Of a DNA stretch of 64,000 nucleotides, positions 53,641 through 60,623 are shown piece after piece. The number at the start of each line of letters is the position of its first letter. The first letter of the stretch is position 1. The position numbers and the translations under genes were made by a program. The notes beneath the pieces were generated by a model. It worked only from the letters and a program-made list of their open reading frames with translations. It did no database searches and had not been told where the DNA came from. The DNA comes from an uncultured Prevotellaceae bacterium (GTDB lineage: Bacteria; Bacteroidota; Bacteroidia; Bacteroidales; Bacteroidaceae): positions 1-64,000 of the forward strand of contig ONOG01000003.1 of assembly GCA_900319385.1 (NCBI GenBank). The letters are read 5' to 3'.

Positions 53641-53782
53641 CAAGCGCCAAAAAAGTTTTAGAAAATAACGTTTTTTAAGACGCCGAACCGCAATTTGCCC
53701 TCTCAGAGCGCAAATTTCGCATTCCGGATTCAAATTCGGGGGGATGTCGAGACACGTCGTCGGCGATGCAGAAAACGCTCCT

Positions 53783-54098
53783 GCGCCCCAAAAACTCCAC
53801 CCGACGGCCCCACAAACGCCGCGCAGGGGTGCCAAAAACTCAGCCGAAGTGCCGAAAAAATTCAGTCGAAGTGCTGAAAAAAACTCCGTTGCGGCGCACA
53901 ACATTCTCAGCTGATGCCCCGAATAAGGTCAAAATATCATTGAAATTTGTAAAAATATCAATGGAATTTTTGAAAATATCAGTGGAATTTCTGAAAATCT
54001 CAATGATATTTTGACTTCATTCTGCACACTGGCTGGGAACGGTGGGCGGTCGAGTTGTTTGCAGGGTGCGCTGTGGCTGTAGGTGAAGGGCGGCGCGC
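53783..54098. repeat. Palindromic 21-bp-spaced repeat element, copy C
   Basis: CANTG dyads start at 53938, 53959, 53980 and 54001, exactly 21 bp apart. The 23-bp terminal inverted repeat has two mismatches. A degenerate array of about seven units precedes it (from 53783), with about 22-bp spacing and the pattern GTGCCGAAAAA...TCAGNCGAA. Weaker inverted units follow at 22-bp steps from 54011 to 54098. Confidence 0.88.
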
Positions 54099-54166
54099 GA
54101 AGTTTTTGTCCAAATCTTTCATTTTTGTACACAAATCTTTCAAACGTCTAAAATTTTACAAATAAA

Positions 54167-54199
54167 TTTGCGAAACTGCACAAATTTTCTCTATATTTG
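54167..54199 (+). promoter_or_regulatory. Promoter of the C10 protease gene
   Basis: TTTG (54167-54170), a 21-bp spacer, TATATTTG (54192-54199). The leader of about 110 nt includes an AAAAGTG tract. Confidence 0.8.
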
Positions 54200-54313
54200 C
54201 CCCAAAATCACTCCAACACCTAACTTTTGCAAGTGAAAAGATAAAAGTGAAAAGTGAATAATTTGCAATTACGAAACAATAACACCTAACTTCTTACAAT
54301 CTCATTCAACCTC

Positions 54314-57300
54314 ATGAAACGAATTTTACTTTCGATGACAGCCCTGCTTTGCGTACTCACGGCTACAGCAGACCCCATCGACCTGAGCAAGGCTCGGGAA
54401 CTGGCTGCGGGCTACATGAAACAGGGCGCAACGCCTGTGCTCGTAAGCAGGGGAATCAGTGCAAACCAGCGTCGCCGCAAGGCTGCTGCCACGACCACCC
54501 CACCCTACTATGTCTTCTCGCGCGGCGAGGGACAGGGCTTCGTCATTGTCGGGGGCGACGACCTGCTGCCCGAAATCATCGGCTACACCGAGTCGGGCGA
54601 CTTCGACGCCACGAACATGCCGCCGGCCCTCGCCGACTACCTCATGGGCTTCGAAGTGGCACTCGACAAGTATCAACAATATGTGGATGAACACGGCGAA
54701 GAGGCTGCCCAGCAGCTGGTGAAGCAGCGACGTGCCGCACGTGCCAAGGCGCCGCGCCGCGCTGCCACCTCCTCCATCAACCCGCTGATGACGTCGGCTT
54801 GGGGACAGGCATGGCCCTACTTCGACCTCTGCCCGATGGACGGCAACACTCGCAGTGCCACGGGTTGCGTGGCGACGAGTACCTCGTCGGTCATCCACTA
54901 CTGGCGACGCGACTGCCCACGATACTCCGTGGCGTCGACGGACAGCTACGAAACATGGACGAAAAAAATCCCCGTCACCGGCTACAAAGCTGGTTTCCCG
55001 ATGCGCTGGGAACTGATGAAGGACTCGTACGACGGAACGAACTATGGCAACGGCAGCGACTACTACACGAGTGTGTCGGAGCTGGTGGCCATCGTCGGCA
55101 CGGCTGTCCACATGGACTACGCCGCAGGCAGCAGCGGTGCACAGAGCAACGAGCAGCCCAATGCGCTCAACGTGTTCAACCTCAACGGGACGAACGTCTG
55201 GTACAGCGGCGTGAACAATATGGAGACGTGGGAGAACATGATTCAGGACGACCTGGCTGTGGGTCGCCCCATCCTCTACAGCGGCTATAGCGTCGATGCC
55301 AACAACAACTGGGCCGGCCATGCCTTCGTGCTCGACGGCTACCAGCTGAGCGACGGCAAGTATTACTTCGACTTCGGCTGGAACGGCGGCTGGAACGGCT
55401 GGTTCGCACTGAGCGATGCCAACGGATTCAACACGGACCAGAGCATGACCTACCAAATATTCCCGAAGCGTCAGAACCTCAGTGCCACGATTTCGGCCCC
55501 AGACTTCCAGGCCAACACAAACAATACCGTCACCGTGAACGTGCAGAACAATGGCACATTCGACTACACGTCGGCCATCAATCTGTTCTGCACCACCGAG
55601 CCTTTCCAGCCCACGGCGTGGGGCGCGCAGCAGGCCGACTGGACCAGAATCCCCGCTGGCGGCGCCAATGTGCCGCTCACGTTCACCGTCAATCCTGGGG
55701 CAGGCAGCGTGTGGTACCTCACCGTGGTCGACAACACGATGCACATCATCGACCGCATCAAGGTGCCAGGCGACGTGGAGGAAGTGACGACCAAGATTCA
55801 GAACCCCTCGTTCGAACTGCACAATAACAACACACCGACGGGCTGGACGCTGGGCGCAGGCCAGTTCAGCCGCGACGCCAATATCGACCATTTCCGTGCG
55901 GTCGGAGCCGACGGAAACATGGTTCTCGACAGCTGGAAATCGGGCGACCTGGGCGACGCCATCAGCCAAACCGTAACAGGTCTCGCGGCGGGTACATATA
56001 AGCTGACCGCCAAGGTAGCGACCGACCCTGGCAACACCATCACCGTCTTTGCTGGCGACAAGACAGCCTCGACGGGTGCTCACGACTGCGGCAAATACTA
56101 CTTGCAGGAGGTGTGTATCGACGGCATCACGGTCGGCAACGACGGCACACTGAGCATCGGTGTGCAGGCCGGCTCGTGGTACAAGGCCGACGACTTCCGC
56201 CTCTACCGCTATGTCAATACGCCGGCACGCTATCTGACGTCTGTGCAGAACGCAGCCGAGGGACAGGTCGTCGTCGACGTGACCAGCACACTGAGCGGCT
56301 GGCTCAGCACGTCGTCGTTCGACCGCTACACGAACAACGGCTTTACAGCCGGTCCAGACTGGGGTAGCTACAGCGGCAGCGACGGTGCGCTCGTCTCCTA
56401 TCCCTTCTTCGAAGTGTGGACAGGCTCCAACAACCGCCTCGACAACAAGTCTGTGGAACAGACCATCACCGGACTGGCCAACGGCACCTACTACATCGGC
56501 GGTTCGTTCATCGCCACCAGCCAGGGCAGCGACGGCCCCCACGTCGAGGGTGTGACGTTCTATGCCCAAGACCAGGCCGTGGCTCTGGGCACACTGAATG
56601 GGGTTCCGGAAATCTATGCTCTGAAAGTGGAAGTGACCGACGGCACACTCACCTTCGGCGTCAACACCGACATGACATCGGCCAACTGGGTGGCCATCGA
56701 CAACCTGTTCCTCTACCGCGAGGATACGGACGGAACTCTCTACAAAGAGGCTCTGGCCAACTGCCAGCAGGCAAAGGAGAATTACGAGGCGTCGGTGAGC
56801 GGTGCTGCCACGGCCGCACTTGACCAATACACCTGGACTGATGCCGAGCTGGACACAAAGACTGCGGAGGAAGTGAGCAAGGCCATCACCATCCTCAACA
56901 ACGGTGCCGCCATTGCGAAAGCCGGACAAGACGCCACTGCGTTTGTCGTCAATGCCGACTTCGCCGACACAGGCCTCAACGGCACAGCGCCCAATGGCTG
57001 GAACATGTCGATTCGAAGCGTGGAAGGCGGTGGCGACGTGTGGACTCGCAGCCAGGACGGAGCGAATGTCTTTAATGCCTGGTATCCGACCATCAACGAC
57101 CTGGAGGTGACACAGACGGTCAGCAACCTGCCGAACGGCACCTACCGACTGAGCGTTGACCTCGGAACAATCTTCGAAGGGGACGCTGCCGACATGGTGG
57201 CCTTCATCATCGGCGAGCGGGTCGGCGCCTCGGAACAGGTGCACACTTACAACTCCGGCGACCGACGCGCCTTCGGCACCTATACCTGCGCCACCACCAC

Positions 57301-58252
57301 CCAGACCAACTCCGTATTCTTCGGCATCCGTGCCCTGAAACACTACATACAGATGAAGAATGTGCACTTGCAGTTCATCAGCGGAACGACAGCTGAGCAG
57401 GAAACCGACGCCTCGTACCTGCGTCAGGACTACTTCTGGAGTGGACGCGATGCAGCCTACGTGGACTATACGACTGCCGACAATGTCAACCAGTACGGAC
57501 AGGCTGTGGGCGTGCGGCTCTATCCGCGCCACAAGAACCAGATACTTTATGCAGCCACGGGTACTCAGTTTGTTTCGGAACAGAACAACGTCGTCGCCAA
57601 CGGCCAGTGCCTCAACCTCGTCCTGACCGACGGCGTGAGCCTCGAGGTGCCTCGTGCCTTCACCGCCATCGACGCCAGCTACAGCCGCACGATGACGAAC
57701 CAATGGGGGACGCTGATCCTGCCCTACGCCGTGCAGACGGACGAAACGGTGCAGTACTACACACTGAAAGCCGTCGATGAGGAGTCCATGCACTTCACAC
57801 CCGCAGCCAGCGTTCCGGCCAACACCGCCGCCATCTTCCGCCGCCTCAACACCGAAAGTGGCAACGTGACCATCGGCGGAGCGTCGCTGCCAGTCAGCAC
57901 GACGGCCAATGCCGCTACAGCTGACGACTGCGAGGGATGGAGCCTTGTGGGCAGCTATGGGCTGGCAACGGTTGACGATGCCAACGCCTACTACATCGCC
58001 GAGGACAAGTTCTGGAAGACCGACGGCAGCATCACCGTCAACCCCTTCCGCGCCTACTTCACCAACACCGCCAGTGCAGCGGCCAAACAGCTGAACATCA
58101 ACATCGACAAAGGAGAGGCAACGGGCATTGATTCGCTCAACGCTCGGCGCACAACGGACGGCGAAGCTGTCTATGACCTGCAGGGTCGCCGCGTGCTGCG
58201 TCCCGCCACTGGGCTCTACATCGTGAACGGCAAGAAAGTATTCCTCAAATAA
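54314..58252 (+). CDS. C10 cysteine protease (streptopain-like) with C-terminal sorting domain
   Basis: A 1312-residue secreted protease. The signal peptide (about 1-19) is followed by a Spi-like prodomain (about 20-150, YYVFSRGEGQGFVIVGGDD). The C10 catalytic domain (about 155-385) has Cys185 in SATGCVATST, His336 in WAGHAFVLDGY, and the FDFGWNGGWNGWF segment. Then come repeated beta-sandwich/CBM-like domains with GLAAGTYKL, GLANGTYYIGG and LPNGTYRLS motifs (about 490-1080). The C-terminus LYIVNGKKVFLK matches the T9SS-type sorting end seen in the adhesin. The active protease probably works at the cell surface. A 59-residue ORF follows after 9 bp. Confidence 0.9.
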   Translation: MKRILLSMTALLCVLTATADPIDLSKARELAAGYMKQGATPVLVSRGISANQRRRKAAATTTPPYYVFSRGEGQGFVIVGGDDLLPEIIGYTESGDFDATNMPPALADYLMGFEVALDKYQQYVDEHGEEAAQQLVKQRRAARAKAPRRAATSSINPLMTSAWGQAWPYFDLCPMDGNTRSATGCVATSTSSVIHYWRRDCPRYSVASTDSYETWTKKIPVTGYKAGFPMRWELMKDSYDGTNYGNGSDYYTSVSELVAIVGTAVHMDYAAGSSGAQSNEQPNALNVFNLNGTNVWYSGVNNMETWENMIQDDLAVGRPILYSGYSVDANNNWAGHAFVLDGYQLSDGKYYFDFGWNGGWNGWFALSDANGFNTDQSMTYQIFPKRQNLSATISAPDFQANTNNTVTVNVQNNGTFDYTSAINLFCTTEPFQPTAWGAQQADWTRIPAGGANVPLTFTVNPGAGSVWYLTVVDNTMHIIDRIKVPGDVEEVTTKIQNPSFELHNNNTPTGWTLGAGQFSRDANIDHFRAVGADGNMVLDSWKSGDLGDAISQTVTGLAAGTYKLTAKVATDPGNTITVFAGDKTASTGAHDCGKYYLQEVCIDGITVGNDGTLSIGVQAGSWYKADDFRLYRYVNTPARYLTSVQNAAEGQVVVDVTSTLSGWLSTSSFDRYTNNGFTAGPDWGSYSGSDGALVSYPFFEVWTGSNNRLDNKSVEQTITGLANGTYYIGGSFIATSQGSDGPHVEGVTFYAQDQAVALGTLNGVPEIYALKVEVTDGTLTFGVNTDMTSANWVAIDNLFLYREDTDGTLYKEALANCQQAKENYEASVSGAATAALDQYTWTDAELDTKTAEEVSKAITILNNGAAIAKAGQDATAFVVNADFADTGLNGTAPNGWNMSIRSVEGGGDVWTRSQDGANVFNAWYPTINDLEVTQTVSNLPNGTYRLSVDLGTIFEGDAADMVAFIIGERVGASEQVHTYNSGDRRAFGTYTCATTTQTNSVFFGIRALKHYIQMKNVHLQFISGTTAEQETDASYLRQDYFWSGRDAAYVDYTTADNVNQYGQAVGVRLYPRHKNQILYAATGTQFVSEQNNVVANGQCLNLVLTDGVSLEVPRAFTAIDASYSRTMTNQWGTLILPYAVQTDETVQYYTLKAVDEESMHFTPAASVPANTAAIFRRLNTESGNVTIGGASLPVSTTANAATADDCEGWSLVGSYGLATVDDANAYYIAEDKFWKTDGSITVNPFRAYFTNTASAAAKQLNINIDKGEATGIDSLNARRTTDGEAVYDLQGRRVLRPATGLYIVNGKKVFLK

Positions 58253-58261
58253 GTCTGTGCT

Positions 58262-58441
58262 ATGATTCGCAAAACGTATCAGCAGCCCTGCCTAAGCACC
58301 GCACTGCTCCAACTACTTAACTACGTCTGTGGCGACGACTCGCTACCCTACGGCGGCGAAGGCGGGCCACGTATCGCAGAATCCAAAGAGCGCAACGAAG
58401 AATTCGAATCCGAACCTGAACGCTGGGGAAACCTCTGGTAG
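58262..58441 (+). CDS. Small protein cotranscribed with the C10 protease
   Basis: A 59-residue ORF starting MIRKTYQQPCLSTALLQ and ending ERWGNLW. It begins 9 bp after the protease stop and ends before a strong terminator at 58467-58503. The N-terminal Lys-Tyr-x-x-P pattern followed by an apolar stretch, a Gly-rich middle (YGGEGGPR) and an acidic end with a terminal Trp recalls a loose group of small Bacteroidales ORFs starting MKKxYxxP. No function is known to me. Position suggests a partner, leader or inhibitor of the protease, which is inference only. Confidence 0.6.
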   Translation: MIRKTYQQPCLSTALLQLLNYVCGDDSLPYGGEGGPRIAESKERNEEFESEPERWGNLW

Positions 58442-58466
58442 GAGGTCTGGCCTCGGCCCTACAGCA

Positions 58467-58503
58467 AAGCCCGCAGCACCTTGCGACAAGGTGTTGCGGG
58501 CTT
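58467..58503 (+). terminator. Rho-independent terminator
   Basis: A 17-bp stem with one G-T pair (AAGCCCGCAGCACCTTG with CAAGGTGTTGCGGGCTT, 3-nt loop), followed by TTTAGGTTTTT. It ends the C10 protease-small ORF transcript and faces the convergent M16 gene. Confidence 0.92.
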
Positions 58504-58528
58504 TTAGGTTTTTAGCAAAGCGGCGTGG

Positions 58529-59716
58529 TCAGTCAACCACACATGACATGAAATCCTCAGGACGGAAGTAGCGCTGGCAGATGTCGAGCAACTGCTCGGG
58601 GGTAGCCTGCAGCTGGAGCTGTTGCTCTCGGTCGAGGTCTTCGACGCTGCGTCCCGTGGCAAGGAGGCTCATCAGCACCTGCGGATAGTTGAAATTATGC
58701 TCGTAGCGCCGGCAGTTCTGACCGTAGAGGTACTGTTTCACCATCTGCAGTTCGTCCTCGGGCACAGGCTCGTCGCACAGACGCTGCAGCTCAGCCAGGA
58801 CTTGTCGCTGCAGGCGTTCGACGTGCTGCGTAGCGGTCTCGGTGGCAATGACCAGTGCATTGTCGTTCGGTATGTTGTAAACCGTGGCATTGATGCCGTA
58901 TGTGAGACCCTGACGTTCACGTATTTCGGTCATCAATCGGCTGCCGAAATATCCGCCGAGCACCATCACCGCCAGTCGCAACAGGGGCATGTCGGGATGT
59001 GTGGCTGGGGGAAGCAGCCGACCGAAGCGCACACCGGCCTGCAGACGTTCTTCCTCTCCCGTGTGGATATGGGCGTGTCGCTCGTCCGAAGTGCGGATAG
59101 GTTTCGGCTCGAAAGCGAAGGCGCTGGGCCGAGTGCCTGCCTTCACACCGAACAGACGTTCGATGAGCAAGAGGTCGGTATCGTCGAAACAGCCGGTGAC
59201 GAGCGGCACCATGAATGCAGGACTTATGCAGCGCTCGTGATAGTCGTGCAGGTGCTGCGGAGTGATGGTCGCATAGTCGGCGAGCGTGGGGAACCGACCC
59301 ATGGGATGCTGAGTGCCGAACAGCTGCCGGTAGAGTCCTTCCTTACACAGGGCATCGACCTTCTGATGCTGAATCTGCCACGCAGTGCGTCCCTGCGAGA
59401 GGGCGATCTGCAGCTGTGCGTCGGGGTAAAGCGGCTCGGAAAACATCGGCGCAATGTAGGGGAGTACGCTGGGCAGGTGACGGTGGAGGCAGTGAATGGT
59501 CACCGCGCTGTAGGAGAGGTTGCACGACGTACTGAGGGTCGCACCGTAGTAGTCGAGCCGACGTGCCAGCGTCTCACTGCTGTACTGCTGTGTTCCTTCC
59601 TTGAGTTGCGAAAAGGCCAGACGCGCCTGCAGCGCGTGTGTCTGAAGCCATTGGGCTCCGAGAAAGACGAAGTCGATCCGGACAAGGTTCGTATCGGGAA
59701 TGTGGGTAAGCCCCAT
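58529..59716 (-). CDS. M16 (insulinase-like) family protein without the zinc motif
   Basis: A 395-residue protein with two M16-type domains. Where an active M16 peptidase has HxxEH near the N-terminus, this protein reads QARLAFSQLKEGT, so the zinc site is absent. The second domain carries GGYFGSRLMTEIRERQGLTYG, the substrate-binding R/Y motif of the non-catalytic subunit. It probably acts as a partner of an active M16 subunit encoded elsewhere. There is no signal peptide. An in-frame TAA lies just upstream of the ATG at 59716, so this start stands, although the usual N-terminal beta-strands look short. Confidence 0.8.
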   Translation of the reverse strand: MGLTHIPDTNLVRIDFVFLGAQWLQTHALQARLAFSQLKEGTQQYSSETLARRLDYYGATLSTSCNLSYSAVTIHCLHRHLPSVLPYIAPMFSEPLYPDAQLQIALSQGRTAWQIQHQKVDALCKEGLYRQLFGTQHPMGRFPTLADYATITPQHLHDYHERCISPAFMVPLVTGCFDDTDLLLIERLFGVKAGTRPSAFAFEPKPIRTSDERHAHIHTGEEERLQAGVRFGRLLPPATHPDMPLLRLAVMVLGGYFGSRLMTEIRERQGLTYGINATVYNIPNDNALVIATETATQHVERLQRQVLAELQRLCDEPVPEDELQMVKQYLYGQNCRRYEHNFNYPQVLMSLLATGRSVEDLDREQQLQLQATPEQLLDICQRYFRPEDFMSCVVD

Positions 59717-59728
59717 TGAAAGCGATGA

Positions 59729-59800
59729 AAGTTAAAAGTGAAAAGAGAAAAATGAAAAGTTAAAAGTGATAAGTGTAAAGTGAAAAATTGAAAAATTGAA
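59729..59800. repeat. AAAAGTG/AAAATTG heptamer tract
   Basis: About nine imperfect 7-mers (GAAAGTT, AAAAGTG, AAAATTG) between the kdsB end and the M16 start. A C-rich partial hairpin (CCCCTCC...GGAGG, 59820-59838) follows. Confidence 0.75.
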
Positions 59801-59846
59801 AGTCTGCCGGTCCGAAATCCCCTCCTTCGGAGGTGTTAGGGGGAGG

Positions 59847-60617
59847 TTAACTGTTCAGAAAGGCTTCGGCCCGCGCCAAGTCTTCCGGTGTGTCGATGCC
59901 GATGGTCTCCACATCCGAGACACCCACCTTAATCTTATAGCCGTTTTCCAGCCAGCGCAACTGCTCAAGCGATTCCGCCAGTTCGAGCGACGACTGCGGC
60001 AACTGCGTGATTTCGCGGAGCACATTGGCGCGGTAGGCATAGAGCCCGATGTGCTTGTAGAACGTGTGACGCTGCAGCCACTCCGCACCCTGCTCCGCAC
60101 CACGGATGTAGGGAATGACGGAACGGGAGAAGTAGAGGGCCTCCATGCGAGCATTCACCACCACCTTCGGCGAGTTTGGATTCTGCACGGCAGCCCATCC
60201 GTCGGCCTCGGTGAAAGGCTTGACCAGCGTGGCAATGTCGGTCGTAGGGTCGTCAAAGCAGGCCTTGATGGCAGCAAGCTGCGAGTGTTGGATGAAGGGT
60301 TCGTCGCCTTGGATGTTGACAACGACCATCTCATCACTGTTCACTTCCCTCTTTTCACTTTTCACTTTCGTAAATGCCTCCCAGCAACGGTCGGTGCCGC
60401 TGCGGTGTGCGGTGCTGGTCATGACCACGTTGCCGCCGAACGACTTCACCGCCTGTTCGATGCGTTCGTCGTCGGTGGCCACACAAACATAGTCCATCGT
60501 GCCTTCCACTTGGCGATAGACACGCTCAACAACCGTCATGCCACCCAGCATGGCCAGCGGTTTGGCCGGAAAGCGGGTAGAGGCATAACGGGCTGGAATG
60601 ATTCCGATAAAATGCAT
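59847..60617 (-). CDS. kdsB: CMP-Kdo synthetase
   Basis: Activates Kdo with CTP for lipopolysaccharide core synthesis. The 256-residue protein begins MHFIGIIPARYASTRFPAKPL, with the nucleotide-binding PARYxSTRxPxKPL motif. It also has THRSGTDR-like TAHRSGTDRCWEA, VNIQGDEPFI and RSVIPYIRG, and ends TPEDLARAEAF. Between WEAF and VVVNIQGDEP it carries TKVKSEKREVNSDE, encoded by a copy of the AAAAGTG repeat (60334-60368). This looks like an in-frame insertion in a surface loop. It starts 6 bp after the PBP1A stop, indicating an operon. Confidence 0.95.
   Translation of the reverse strand: MHFIGIIPARYASTRFPAKPLAMLGGMTVVERVYRQVEGTMDYVCVATDDERIEQAVKSFGGNVVMTSTAHRSGTDRCWEAFTKVKSEKREVNSDEMVVVNIQGDEPFIQHSQLAAIKACFDDPTTDIATLVKPFTEADGWAAVQNPNSPKVVVNARMEALYFSRSVIPYIRGAEQGAEWLQRHTFYKHIGLYAYRANVLREITQLPQSSLELAESLEQLRWLENGYKIKVGVSDVETIGIDTPEDLARAEAFLNS
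60334..60368 (-). repeat. AAAAGTG repeat inside kdsB
   Basis: On the minus strand this is AAAGTGAAAAGTGAAAAG followed by degenerate copies, the same 7-mer that fills many intergenic gaps here, encoding KVKSEKREVNS in kdsB. Confidence 0.75.
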
Positions 60618-60623
60618 AAAAAA

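Larger units (their letters stand above)
53479..54313. other. 835-bp gene-free region
   Basis: It separates the divergent gyrA and C10 protease genes. It contains AAAAGTG-type repeats (53557-53592), the gyrA promoter, the array and centre of repeat element copy C (53783-54098), the protease promoter (54167-54199) and a second AAAAGTG tract (54231-54257). No gene is supported. Confidence 0.8.

Noticed and set aside
54326..57793. A 1155-codon open frame opposite the C10 protease gene
   Set aside because: Antisense shadow of a gene with complete catalytic motifs and no domain of its own.
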